In this document: positions 36,690-47,860 of the stretch, in pieces
Position numbering within the stretch: position 1 is the stretch's first letter
How the letters are laid out: each line of letters starts with the position of its first letter
Assembly: GCA_020466095.1 (NCBI GenBank)
Contig: CM035807.1
Coordinates: forward strand, 101,430,436 to 101,494,435
From: Chlorops oryzae
Lineage: Eukaryota; Arthropoda; Insecta; Diptera; Chloropidae
Direction: 5' to 3'
Length of the DNA: 64,000 bases
Notes under the pieces: generated by a model
The model's input: only the letters and a program-made list of their open reading frames with translations
The model's database searches: none
Told to the model about the DNA's origin: nothing
Translations under genes and position numbers: made by a program

Positions 36690-37163
36690 TATTAATAAAG
36701 ATAAACGACCTAATTAGGAAATGGGAGGAGAATAGCATAAATGAATGCTGGAGAGCCCACAAGGGCATACGGCAGGCAAAAAGGCTCATAAGCCTCAGGA
36801 CCATCAGGGCGGAAGGTACACTTAACCTGAGTAGAAACAAGATCTATACTGAACTCTTAACGGGGCACTGTAGACTGAAATATCACCTGAAGAAGATGGA
36901 GATGATGAACAAAGATTGCAGACTTTGTAAGACGGAGCAGGAAACAGCAGAACATGTTTTATGTACATGACCTGCGGGGGCCAGGCGCAGACTCGCGTGT
37001 GTAGGGGCAAGAATAATGGCCCCTCAAGCAATTAGTTGTTTTAGTCCTTAAGAAATTCTAAAATTCTTTAGAAGTCTTAAATTATCCTAAAGTAATACGG
37101 CCTGCACAAAAGATCTTTTAGGTCGTGGTGCTGTACAGCCTAATTAATAATAATAATAAAATA
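36690..37163 (+). pseudogene. 5'-truncated non-LTR retrotransposon, ORF2 C-terminus
   Basis: The frame from about 36690 reads KINDLIRKWEENSINECWR, then ELLTGHCRLKYHLKKM and the zinc-knuckle-like C-RLCKTEQETAE-H-VLC. This arrangement (ltGHcrlkyHl.., CxxC...EtaEHvLC) is characteristic of the region after the RNase H domain in non-LTR ORF2 proteins of flies. A TGA at 36968 interrupts it, and the same frame continues PAGARRRLACVGARIM to a TAA near 37049. The 3' end is TAATTAATAATAATAATAAA, and a TAA-repeat tail is typical of the I clade. It lacks endonuclease and reverse transcriptase, so it is a dead truncated insertion. Confidence 0.7.
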
Positions 37164-39410
37164 AAGATATCGTTGTGAAATATTTGCAATACATATATTC
37201 TTCGATTATTAAAATATATAAATAGTGGGATTAAAATGGGTGTGAGGTTGAAGAAAACAGGGCACGATCTAGCGTTTTCGCAACTCTGGGCAAACCAATG
37301 TTGCCGCCGCTATGATGGCACTAATGGGGTACTGTTTTCGCATATCTAAGTGATAATGCTGTCCCTCAGAGTGTCACTCTGGGCATTTTCTTGGCCAAGC
37401 ACCCCCTAAATCGAGAACAGAAAGCATGCTACAGTATTCAATTGGACCCAGTTTTGATCGTTTGGCAAAACTTAAAAGCAATTTATGTTGAAAATAGATC
37501 TCATATCTTCCCAATAACTTCATAGTTCTAGAGGTATCGCTTTATAGCGGGCTTAATGTGTCTTTATAATAATATATAAATTAATTAATTAATAAATAAT
37601 AAAATTAAAATTTAAACAAGTGAATTATAATGCGTGTAATTACACAGGGTGTTCCGTACTAAAGTGCTTTCCTTTTAGGAATTTCACCAGAAATCTTCGT
37701 GTTAAGATTCATTGATACCGTAAGAGTAGAATGTATCGCTTACGAGTTCATAGAAATATCACTGGGATAATTTCTCTCTTTCTCTCTCTCTGCCATTCTC
37801 TCTCTCGATCTCTCATTTCCTTGGTAATTAAATGCCTTTTGCTGCCATCATCAGAAATGTGCGCTTTCTTGGTTTATTTTTTATTTTTATTTATTTATTT
37901 TTATATATTTTTTTTTTTTGGTTTTGTTGGAGTCAATTAATTAGCAACCTATCGAAAGTTGAAATAAAATAGACAACTTCTGAAATACTTACAACTTTCT
38001 GAACCCCCTTTGAAATGTGCTTCACTTCGCGAAAATGTTATTTTCCCTCTTATTTTTCTACACTCATCTCTATGCCATCATATCCAATGTCGAGAAAATT
38101 CGAAATTTTCCTGGTGTTTTAAATAATTTGAAAGTCTTATTGTTCGGTTACGGTTTACGTTGCTCACAAAATTCAGCACAAGATGTTGGCGAGAGGAGTG
38201 AAGAGGAGAGAAGGGGAGAGAAGAGCATAGAAGACGGCACAGCGGCAGGAATGTTGTCTGTAATTAGCCAGACTTATAAGAGAGTGAGACGAATCTGAAA
38301 TTAAGTGAAACTTTCATAAGTCTCCAAGGAGTGCTGATAATACCCAATTACTGATTTCGTGTGCCAGATATTGGATAAAATATTTGCGAAAAACGTTGTC
38401 ATGGCATACAATAGTGATAAATTGCTGTTCGCGGCGGCGCGGCGTGTGGTGTTGCGGCATGGAGTTAAGGAATTTTCGATAGTAATTTTGTATTTGGGAA
38501 CACAAAATCGAATTTTGTGCGTTGTGCTCAACTAGAAGCGAATCGATTTTGAATGAGAAGAAGGAAATGCTTCGAAATCGGTTGAGTGAAATGGGATACG
38601 AAGGATGATGTTGTACAAAATTATTTAAAAAAAATTTTTGAAATGAACTTTACAAAAGACTACCAGATTCTTATAGCAAGTGCAATCATTCCCTATTCAA
38701 ACAATTCAATAAAAGTTATCGGCTTTTGATCGTCAGGTTTGTTAGGATACTATGGATTTACAGCAGCGTTCCTTATAATGGAAAATGCGAAGCTTCTCGC
38801 ATTTTTCTCAATTTAATGCTCTAAACAGACTAAAAAGGAACTAGTTTATCCCCATTTACTGCAGGAAACTATTAAGAATGTCCAAAATCGTATGGCATAA
38901 AAAATAAAAGCAAAAGAACAGTCGAAGAGGTCATAAAAGATCTATAGCTAACGAGAATATAATTATATATAGATCGTTCGAGATATTACCTGGTGGGACT
39001 GAACCACCGCAAAGATTTGGACTTCTTTAAGAATCATTTTTGAATGCTAACCCGGAGTGTGAGAGATGATTTCTCAAGCATATTAAGCTCATACATAAAT
39101 TTATATCTGAGCCTCAAATTTTGTAAGAATTTTTTCACTCATTTCGGAGTCATAAATCGGAGGACTTCGAAAATAGAATACAGCAAGTGACGGTCCAAAA
39201 GATGGATTGATATGAGGCAATAATTATTGCATTAAAAAATTTTGAAAATTTTTTTATTGCCTTGGGAGCTATAGGCGATACAAAATAAAATATGATTAAA
39301 AAAAACACGTCAAATTTTAGGAATTTTTGCAATTTGCACCTACTAGATATAGTTTTTTCGGGTCGGTTTTTATTGAAATTATTTAAAATGAGTTCAGAGC
39401 TATGAATTGT
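37164..39410. other. No accepted gene
   Basis: AT-rich with a short CT tract near 37772-37815. A 93-aa frame at 38017-38298 (+) starts with a leader-like MLHFAKMLFSLLFFYTHLYA and ends KRVRRI, but its middle is a purine-rich GAGAGG region. Evidence is too weak to call it. Confidence 0.3.
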
Positions 39411-39535
39411 GATAGATAGAAAATTAAAATATTGAACGGATTGCGAGATATAGCCACAAGTAAGTGAGTAACTTAATTCTCAGCCCCACTTTTTGAAGTC
39501 TATTTAAAAAAAAAGTAGAGGTTACTTGACAAAAC
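39411..39535. repeat. Dispersed repeat, copy 2 (first copy near 21.9 kb)
   Basis: Collinear with 21930-22050: GATAGAAAATTAAAATATTG, ACGGATTGCGAGATATAGCC, AAGTAAGTGAGTAACTTAAT, TTCTCAGCCCCA. Same orientation as copy 1. Confidence 0.55.
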
Positions 39536-40522
39536 TGAGTATGAGGCGTTGTTATACTCAACGAGCACTTTCATAAACAGTCGTCAAATTTTTGTTTACA
39601 AAATCGTGTCGCACTGTGTAATATTTAGTACCTATTGAAAGAAAATTGTATGTTGGTACCTACATATATATATTTTGTAGCAATTTTACCAAACACTATT
39701 CTATTCGGGTATTTTCTTATATTGCGTTCCTTTGCCATGGACCAACAGAGATCTCATATATTATAAGTAAATGACAACCCGACTTAAAGAACAAACACCG
39801 TCCCATCAACAACAATCCCAAAAGCGAAAGAAAAGGCGAAAAATATCGCTGGGGATGTAGGAAGAAAAAGTGTAATGACTCGAGTTGGTAATAAATTTTT
39901 TCTCATCCCCCCTTTTTTTTGTAGGTATTTATTTTTTGTTTTCATGTTATAAATATTTTGTTGTTGTGTCATAAAAAATCAATGACCAAAAAACAAACTA
40001 ATAGAACAAATTTATCAAAGGAAGGTTATAGAAGAAGAACAAAAAAAAACAAAAAAAACCAAGAAGGCAATTCATTCGAGCTTTTATGGGTTAAATGATA
40101 TCAACTATTAAGTTTCAATTGCGAGCAATGATACACAAAATCCAATATCATACGGTTAGCCTCAGTGAGTTCAGGAAGCAGCGCAATCGTAATTTTGTCG
40201 TTTGCTGAAGTATGGAAAATTAAATGGCACATAAAATAATTAATGATTCTACTCCGTCGAGCGCAAAAACAAACATTTATGCCATGCATATGAGTTCATA
40301 ACGCTCGATTTGCAAATATGAATAAGTTATTTCGATGTACAAAAAGAGAGAGAGCGAGAGAGAGAGAGAGCAAAAAACATAACAGAGGAATAACGATGGC
40401 TCTAAACAGTTTTGTCGCTTCTTTTGAGACTTATGCCGCCGTAATGGTTAAATTTTCTTAAAACCTTTCAAATTGCGAACTTTTTACTATGAGAACGCGG
40501 AGTATGACACGGGGCGACATTG
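39536..40522. other. No gene recognised
   Basis: AT-rich. A short GAGA run with GC interruptions lies at 40345-40370. Frames at 39784 and 40101 (-) have no recognisable domain. Confidence 0.4.
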
Positions 40523-41030
40523 CTCCCTCTCTCTCTCTCTCTCGCTCTCTTTCTTTCTCTCTCTCGCCCTCTCTCGCTCTCTCTAGCTCTCTCTCCCTCT
40601 CGCTCATTCTTTCTCTCTCTCGCTCTCTCTAGCTCTCTCTCGCTCTACCTTGCTCTCTCTATCTCGCTCTCATTCGCTCTCTCTCGCTCTCTCTCTCTCG
40701 CTCTCCTCTCTCTCTCTCGCTCTCTCTCTCTCGCTTTCTCTATATATCTCCATCGCTCTCTCGCTCCCTCTCTCTCTCTCTCGCTCTCTTTCTTTCTCTC
40801 TATCGCCCTCTCTAGCTCTCTCTAGCTCTCTCTAGCTCTCTCTCTCGCTCTCTCCCTCTCGCTCATTCTTTCTTTCTCTCGCTCTCTCTCGCTCTCTCCT
40901 CTCGCTCATTTCTTCTCTCTCTCTCTCTCGCTCTCTCGCTCTCTCTCTGTCTCTCTCGCTTTCTCATCTCCATCGCTCTCTCGCTCTCTCCCTCTCCCAG
41001 TCTCGCTCTCTCTCTCTCTATCTCTCTCTC
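40523..41030. repeat. Pyrimidine tract 3: CTCTCTCG-type satellite
   Basis: About 0.5 kb with pyrimidines on the top strand, the only one of the five long tracts in this orientation. The units are mainly CTCTCTCG and CTCTCTAG octamers with frequent interruptions. A block around GCTCATTCTTTCT recurs (near 40601 and 40861), which suggests an internal duplication. Confidence 0.95.
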
Positions 41031-41469
41031 AGAAACAGACGGAGCGTTTCAATTTAATATTCTTGAAAAATATACCCGATTTCATATTTCAATTTCATCA
41101 CATTCAAGTGAATCTATAATTTACAATTATTATTAATAAAATATGTCATATTCAATTCTCACGGAATGCAAATATTTGCATCAAATTAAGTTCCAATTGA
41201 AAACAAAACTCCAACAAAAAAGGAACCAATTTAGGGGAAATAATTGTTTTTTTTAATTTAAAATTACACAACTTTATTCTCATGAATTCCGGTTTACACA
41301 GCCATGTTCAGCATGGCACATCCGGTCGCAATTATGTATGTACTTTTTTTTATGTATTTTTTCTATTTATTTGCTAAATAATTTCAATTAAAATATTTCA
41401 TTTATGCGTATGAATGGTGAAAACAAAAACATACATTTTCAATGAAGTTCGATACTTATTGAATACGAA
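41031..41469. other. No gene recognised
   Basis: AT-rich sequence between the pyrimidine tract and the next Helentron-like copy. Confidence 0.4.
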
Positions 41470-41866
41470 TAAGGGTGTTATAGTCAATACACAATCTCCG
41501 ATACAGATAAAGAGTTAGCGATGTATGTTTGAATATTTCTTAAAACAAGCCCCAAGACCACGGTCATCAGAACGAAGTATTCTGGAGAGTTGCATGACCA
41601 CAAGTGCGGCTGATATGTATGCCGATTTCTGTTAAGTTTATTTAAGTTTGATCTAGTCCATTCTCCAACATTGTTCTTGCTCATGTCTCCGGCAATCCGC
41701 CAATCAATTTTCATCAAATTAACTTACCTCCTTCGACAAGAAAACTGTATACCGACAGGCAGACAGAAAGACAGATGGGCAGACGGACAGAGAGACAGAC
41801 AGACAGAAGGACAGGCGAACAGACGGGCACAGACAGACAGAACGACGGACGGATACCCAGACGGAC

Positions 41867-41909
<43 letters not shown>

Positions 41910-42003
41910 AGCGGACAGAGGGACAGACAGGGACGCGGCTTAAGCGAACCGCGCACATCCGCACAAACGAAATATACCCTCTGCACAAAGTGTATCAGAA
42001 ATG
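41470..42003 (+). mobile_element. Helentron-like (mini-me/DINE type) element with expanded GTCY core
   Basis: It starts AATAAGGGTGTTATAGTCA like the 26.2-kb copy and ends ATATACCCTCTGCACAAAGTG then TATCAG, a diverged form of the 3' hairpin. The GACA/GACG core (about 41754-41938) is much longer than in the other copies and contains an inner pure (GA)n run (41871-41898), an example of microsatellite growth within the element. Confidence 0.72.
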
Positions 42004-42604
42004 AATAAAGAATCGAATGAAATCTTTTTGAGCATTCGGCGATAATATACATATGTATCAAATTTTATTTATTATTGAATAGAATTTAAGATGAATTGAA
42101 TTCACTTTCAATTTCACAATTTTCTTAAGCTTGTATTACACTGTTTGGCATTTGGCCAAATATTTGGAATAAAATTTTTTACAAATATTTGATAAAATAT
42201 TGTGTTTGATCGGCATATAAAAATAGGGTATTACACTGTTTGGCATATAAATAAAATATTTGGAACTTTTTTGTTTGGCTTGATTCAGACAAATACATGT
42301 TTGGAGCAAGCGAGTCAAAGTTATTTGGATAGGTATTAGACTGTTTGTCATCAAATTATTTGACACGAATAAAGTATTTTGAAAAAATTCTTTATTATTT
42401 CATAATAATTTTCTTGTTCTTTGGAGAAATTAAAAAGATAACAAGTAAAGACGTTTACATCGGCTAAGCCGATTGCACACATACCTTTTCCTCAGCCTTA
42501 AATATGTTGAAACATTACCTTAACAAAAATTCCTGCCCTTTTCGTTGTTCTAGCTACACATTATCTGTGCTTCGATTTAGCTTCACAAACTCGAAATTAT
42601 ATTT

Positions 42605-42850
42605 AAGTACAAATTTTTTGCGAATGATGGGCATGGTCAAATTTTAACCGTTAGAGGATATTTTGTCTAGCAGCGAAATACTCAATTCAAAATAGTGAGA
42701 ACCAAATTTTAACGAATTTCGCGGATGGTGGTCTTGATCAAATTTTAACCGTTAGAGGACATTTTGTTTAGCTGCGAAATACTCAATTCAAAATAGTGAA
42801 AATCAAATTTTTGCGAGTTTCGCGAATGGTGGTCAAATTTGAACCTTAAG
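42605..42850. repeat. Two-to-three-unit tandem repeat (about 110 bp)
   Basis: Units carry GCGAATGATGGGCATGGTCA / GCGGATGGTGGTCTTGATCA / GCGAATGGTGGTCAAATTTG, followed by AACCGTTAGAGGA and ACTCAATTCAAAATAGTGA. The third unit is partial. It lies inside the 42.1-43.5 kb element. Confidence 0.75.
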
Positions 42851-43024
42851 TGACGACTTTATTTGGCGGCAAAATAGACAATCAGAAGAAGCAAAAAAAA
42901 ATCATTTTTGTATACAGATATGAGTATAAGAGAAAGAGTGTTTTTTTCTAATGTGTAGGATGATGACCATAAATATAGCGATGTCGCAATTTTTTTTCAG
43001 CGAAAGCTTAAGTCTACATGGTAG

Positions 43025-43225
43025 CTATACACACACCAAATTTCTTTGTTCAAACTCAAGCCCCACCTCTTTCCAAGCATTATCTCTGATTATTTTATTT
43101 TTATAATCATTTAACTGGGCGTTCCAGAGACATTCGCGCATTTCCACATTGCTTATCAATTTCATTATTTCGGTGTCACTCCACTGTATGGAAACCTTTT
43201 TGACTCTCTTTTTTCCTTCAGACAT
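43025..43225 (-). CDS. MADF/Myb-SANT-like DNA-binding fragment (66 aa)
   Basis: The frame starts MSEGKKRVKKVSIQWSDTE and continues IMKLISNVEMRECLWNAQLN, DYKNKIIRDNAWKEVGLEF. The order of a Trp near the start, an ..LI..V..RE.LWN.....YKN....+.AWKEVG.E pattern and charged helices is that of MADF domains, which bind DNA as three-helix Myb-like folds. The frame stops after about 66 residues. Full Harbinger MADF proteins are longer, so this is a 5' fragment, a first exon (GTGTGTG follows near the end), or a deletion product. It sits on the minus strand inside inverted repeats of a transposon. Domesticated function is possible but unsupported. Confidence 0.5.
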   Translation of the reverse strand: MSEGKKRVKKVSIQWSDTEIMKLISNVEMRECLWNAQLNDYKNKIIRDNAWKEVGLEFEQRNLVCV

Positions 43226-43547
43226 TTTTTTTTAATTCAATTTTAGGTTGAAATAAAAATAATTTTGTCTTTATTTGGCTGTATTTGTTTCTGCAGTTGA
43301 CAAGGAATATCCAAACAAAAATAATATTCCAAATACGTGCAAACAGTTTGCTTTGTTTAAAGCGAACCCAATTACACAGAAAAAAAAGTGTCAAATATTT
43401 GGCTTTTTGACGATATGCCAAACATAACCCAAATACGATCAAATAATATGTTTAGTCAAATATATTTGCCTATTACACTGTTTGAACCTGTGTTTGGCAC
43501 CGAAATTCCAAATATTTGGCCAAATGCCAAACAGTGTAATACTACCT

Positions 43548-43652
43548 TTAGTAAAAAAAAAAAACTTTGCTGGTTCAGAGTTTTCTTAAGTTCAATAATT
43601 CCTGTTATTGAATTTAAGAAAACTCTGAACCAGCAGTGTTTTTTCCTACTAA
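43548..43652. repeat. Strong hairpin adjoining the Harbinger-like element
   Basis: Arm GCTGGTTCAGAGTTTTCTTA... (from 43569) pairs with its reverse complement ending in ...AAACTCTGAACCAGC over 30 bp with about one mismatch. The loop is short (about 8 bases), and TTAGTA/TACTAA continue the pairing outside. It begins about 5 bp from the right end of the neighbouring transposon. It could be a small MITE or a precursor-like RNA hairpin. Confidence 0.75.
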
Positions 43653-44976
43653 GAAAATAAATTTTCCTCACTTTATAACCTTGCCTTCCAAATATTTGTG
43701 TTGCATTTGTGTGTGGAATGTTTCCGCGAATCCATTAGAAGAGATTATCGTTTTTGAGAGTGAAGCCACGAGTATTTTTCATTAAAAAAAAACCCATTCA
43801 AATATATGTAGACACCTATCAATTGTGCTCCAGGAAATCCAGTAGACTAGGGTGCGAGACATAAAGATAGGGGGAGACAAAAATGCACATGCTTATAAAC
43901 GAATTCAAGGAATAAATGGAATCCTCCATTAAAGGTTTTACTGAACATTAAACAACACTTTAACAAGAATCTGAAATGCCTTTCTGCACTTAGCTTCATC
44001 AAATACATCACAAACGAGTTTATTCCAGGAAATTCAATCTTCTTTGAATCCGCTTCAATCTGATATGCTTACTATAAAAAAAATTTTCGGTTTGTTCCAT
44101 ATGACTGAAACTGATATTCATGTTCAAAAAAATATTGTTTGAATGATTAAAAAAAATTTTTCCAATGAATTTCAATCGATTAGATCAATTTTCTAATTCT
44201 CCTAACTCAAAATTCTCAGAGAAATCTTCGAAAATGAATTTTCAAATGTGAAATTCGAAATTTAATTGTGCAAGAGAAATCTGCAATGATTTATTCAAAA
44301 ATAACAAAAGAAAAAAAGAGGCATTTTTTGAAACTTAATATGCAGATTTTTGTTTACAACCTCTAAGCGCATTTGTTGACAGTAAATAAAGCTCTCTGCT
44401 TTGTATGGGTAAACAAATTTTCAAAATAAATGATTTCAGTGGTGTTGTACTACAGCATTTAGTGGGTGTGGCGTAAAAAAAAAACGAAAAAAATAAATAA
44501 ATAAATTTGTTGATGCAGAGCAAAAAACTTTTTAAACAACACCCAGAAGGGATCGGCCAAATAAAAATGATTTTTTTGTACATACATATGTCAACAGAAC
44601 AAAAAATAGAAGGTTTTTAACACCTAGGGATATGCAAATAAATAAATGCAGTAAATTCGTGATTCGCCAGTCGGCTCTGTTAGTCGACTTATTTGTTTAA
44701 CTTATGTATTCGAAGTGCGATTTCGAATGTACCGTGCAGTAATTCCGACTAATCTCCAATTAATCCTCAATCAGTCGCAATTATGCTAGTCCTACGCTCA
44801 TTAAAATCATTCATTCAATTAATGTATTGAAATTTATATACATATATTTCTTAAGCACTGAGCAGTCATCGAACAATGGTTCAACATTTAACTAGTCTGA
44901 AACTGAACCTTTTGTAATCGATTTTAGTTTAATTGCTGCGCTTATTCCGAGGCAGCGAGCTGCTTGTCACACTCAC
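43653..44976. other. No gene recognised
   Basis: AT-rich with A-runs. The minus frame at 44335-44583 has no recognisable domain. Confidence 0.4.
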
Positions 44977-45157
44977 CTTGTTCACCTGGTTGTTCTCTTA
45001 CTTGGCGAAAAGCACTTGCCTGTTTATTGTGTGCCTCATCTCGGAAAATGATTGCTGAGAAACGTGAGACGATTATGTGTGAGAGGAATTTAAGTGTGAA
45101 ATATGACAGCAAGACAATGAGAAAAGGAACACGGGTCTGACACCTTCGGCGAACACA
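44977..45157 (-). CDS. Candidate internal exon on the minus strand
   Basis: Read on the minus strand, an acceptor (GTTGTTTTCAG) precedes the frame CVRRRCQTRVPFLIVLLSYF, which continues to ...SAFRQVREQPGEQ and a consensus donor, CAAG|GTGAGT, at 44976-44971. The 181-bp exon would be phase 0 in and phase 1 out. The frame stays open upstream to 45271 and contains one hydrophobic stretch. No family is recognised and no partner exons were found, so the splice signals could be fortuitous. Confidence 0.2.
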
Positions 45158-46413
45158 CTGAAAACAACACTTAAAACGTAACATAAGGTCACAACTTTCA
45201 AGACCAGAGACGACGACCCGAACAAGTGTGGAACCAACCGTCGACATATGTTGCACTGAATAAGCTGTCATGTTTTAACTTGTTTTTAGTTTGCAGGACA
45301 AAAAAAAAAAAGACGCAAAAATTTAACATGAATTTAACATGAAAAAAGGTACAAGGGACACCGAGGATGGCAAAAGGATGATGTTCAAAGTTGACAGAAA
45401 TTGCACCCTCACACAGAAAAAAAAAAGCAAAACTGAAACAAGAATACGACCCGAAAATGGGAAAATAAAAAATCAACAATTTTTTGTTTCTGGTTGAGAT
45501 TATAAAAATTTGCATATCTGGGTTAAGCTTATCAACCGTGCAGCTTTTTCTGATTAAAGAAAATTTAAAAAATAATTTTAAAGCTTTTTGGAATATGCCA
45601 CTTAAGATTGGATTTGTCTTGAGGTGTTTACTCGAATCTATTAAATTTGTTTGACTTGTGGAAGGAGTCTTTTTTACACTGCAAATTAAAAGAGTACTTA
45701 TTTTTCTGACAAAACCTGAGGGTCTGAGAGGTATCGTATTAAATTCGAATATACGAGGAAAATCATGGAATCCTTGAACGGGATCTTGAGGTTTTCAAAT
45801 TGAGGAGAGGGATTACATATATTATCACTTGTGTTTTAAATTTTTCACTGCATATATGTAAATACAGTTTACCAAGTTCATCTCAGGCAGGGGTATGGCA
45901 CCATCGAAATCTTTGGTCGAGATTCGATGGCATCCTCACTGTTTTCATATATGGGCTGGGTTCTACACCTCCATTGAGTCGTTAGTTTTGGAGATCCCAT
46001 CCGGTTTAGGATGTCATTTTATAGAAAAAAAGTTCAGCTTTCGTTTAAAATTATTTTAAAAAATATTAAAAATGTCGCATTCGGCGAAAAATTGCTTATA
46101 AAAATAAAAACCATTTTTTTGTGCATCAATAATAATTTCTGGGAATCGTAATATTTTTTTTCGAAAAGAGCAGACAAAAATCTATAAAAATCTTTTATCA
46201 CATTTTGTTCATTTGCTAATTTGCGAGACGTAGAATTTTTTGAATACAAAAAGGACCGAAAGTTTAACACCCTGTATCTAGGCACCCGGTAAATATTTCC
46301 CCTCCTCCTTTTGCATTATTCATGTACTCTCATAGCGCAACATTTCCACCAAGTTTCATCGAAATCCCAGGTATGAAGTTTTTTGAGCGGGTACACTTGA
46401 CGTGAAATGCCCC
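45158..46413. other. No gene recognised
   Basis: AT-rich. A-run near 45301-45311 and AAAAAA runs near 45417. The minus frame 45198-45515 is composed of low-complexity Phe-rich sequence. Confidence 0.4.
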
Positions 46414-46879
46414 ATATCGATAGCTTCGGATAGAAAGGGCGTAACTCATTTTTTTCTTACAACGAGATTTTTGCATTTTCTGATGGTCGACTCTCAAATA
46501 CACCCCCTCCAAAAAAATTGACGACCTTTGATTGAAAATACCGAAGTTATAGTTACTTTTAAAAAAGCCCTAACTCATAGCGAACAATTTTGCGAAAGAA
46601 AAAAGCCCTAACTCACAAAAAGACGTTCAACTACGCCAGTGATGGCGAGACCTATAAATTAACATTCATAACTGTGCGTGTGCATTAGGGTGATGACTTT
46701 TTTTGAAACTCTTTTCCTGTATCATAGTACGATAAACTTTTATTAAGGACTTCATAAAATACTAATTTTAAGGTTATTTTGTAAGAAAATGTCACGCATC
46801 AAGTCATTTGAAAAATTTAATTTTTGATTTTTTTTCCAAATTTTTGATGTTACTGTAAGCAGAGTAGCTTCTAAAGGGG

Positions 46880-47310
46880 TCAAATGTAGGACCAACTACC
46901 ATTATTTTTTTATTCCCAACAATTTATCCAAAAATACTTTCCCCCTATCTCCACTCCTTAAGGGGGCTCCAATACAAAAGTATTTTTTTTTTTTTGAATT
47001 TTCCCCCCACTGTCCTAACTAGCCACAGAGTGCCCCTAGAGTCAAATGTTTGACCGACCCCCATTAACTTTGTCTCATTAACATTTTTTCCCAACATACT
47101 GACCCCCTATCTCCCCTCCTTAGGGGGTCACCCATACACAATTACCTTAATTTTATCACAATTTCAGACAAAATGCCTGTCACTACAGTCAAACCCCTCC
47201 TAGGGGGCTGATATATATGACCGACCCCCATTATTTTTTTACCCCAAGTATTTTCTTTAAACATACCTACCCTCTATCTCCCCTCCTTAGGAGGTCCCCA
47301 TACAAAAATA
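46880..47310. repeat. Three-unit tandem repeat with GGGGG/CCCCC hairpins
   Basis: Each unit contains the hairpin block CCCCCTATCTCC, CTCCTTAAGGGGG or CTCCTTAGGGGG, at about 46941, 47104 and 47271 (spacing about 163-167 bp), followed by CATACA.AA. Units are preceded by CCGACCCCCATTA or its variant. Confidence 0.75.
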
Positions 47311-47611
47311 GGCTTAAATTAAAGAAAAATGCCTCACGAACTTCAATCTATAATATAGATGCCGTAGGAACAAGAACGAGCATGTTCAGTATGTATATTC
47401 GAAAAATTTACACAAGTACCTTTTAAACGAGCCTAATATGAAGAATATTGGATTCGTTTTTGGTATGTTTTAATAATATGTTATAATTATTATTTTTTTT
47501 AAAACTGAATTTTGGGTTCCATCCCCTAACTGGCCAAATAATGACCCTAGTAGAAAAAAAATAAATTATCTACTCAAATGCCGCAAACCTCAATCTATGA
47601 CGAGTTTTTTG

Positions 47612-47860
47612 AGACTATAACCATTAAAATCGGTTAGTGGTTTCTATTGATAAAATTAATTCAAAATAAATATTTTTTGGAACGCATTATTCACTGTTTT
47701 CACGTTCCTTTCTTAAGTCTTTGCATGTCTCTCTTGGTCGGTATGCATGCAAAGACTCAAGACACGAACGTGAAAACAGTGAATAATGTGTCCAAAAAAT
47801 ATTTGTTTTGAATTAATTTTATCAATAGAAACCACTAACCGATATTATTGGTTATAGTAT
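47612..47860. mobile_element. Nested foldback MITE (about 245 bp)
   Basis: Arms of about 105 bp run from TAACCATTAAAATCGG on the left to CCGATATTATTGGTTA on the right. They include ATCAATAGAAACCACTAACC and its complement and close on a 20-bp loop. TA lies outside both ends, compatible with a Tc1/mariner-type insertion into the larger composite element. Confidence 0.75.

Larger units (their letters stand above)
42131..43543. mobile_element. PIF/Harbinger-like element with MADF-type frame
   Basis: Inverted termini GTATTACACTGTTTGGCATT... (42133) and ...AATGCCAAACAGTGTAATAC (43542) match for about 35 bp. The motif recurs subterminally (42229 GTATTACACTGTTTGGCATA; 42332 GTATTAGACTGTTTGTCATC). 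About 110-bp tandem units occupy 42605-42850. A MADF/Myb-SANT-like frame lies at 43025-43225 (-). MADF-type DNA-binding proteins accompany PIF/Harbinger transposases. No transposase frame was found and no clear 3-bp target duplication can be read, so the superfamily call is inference. Confidence 0.65.

Noticed and set aside
38017..38298. 93-residue frame with leader-like N-terminus
   Set aside because: The hydrophobic N-terminus comes from T-rich DNA and the middle from a GAGAGG run. No conserved family seen, although a small secreted peptide cannot be excluded.
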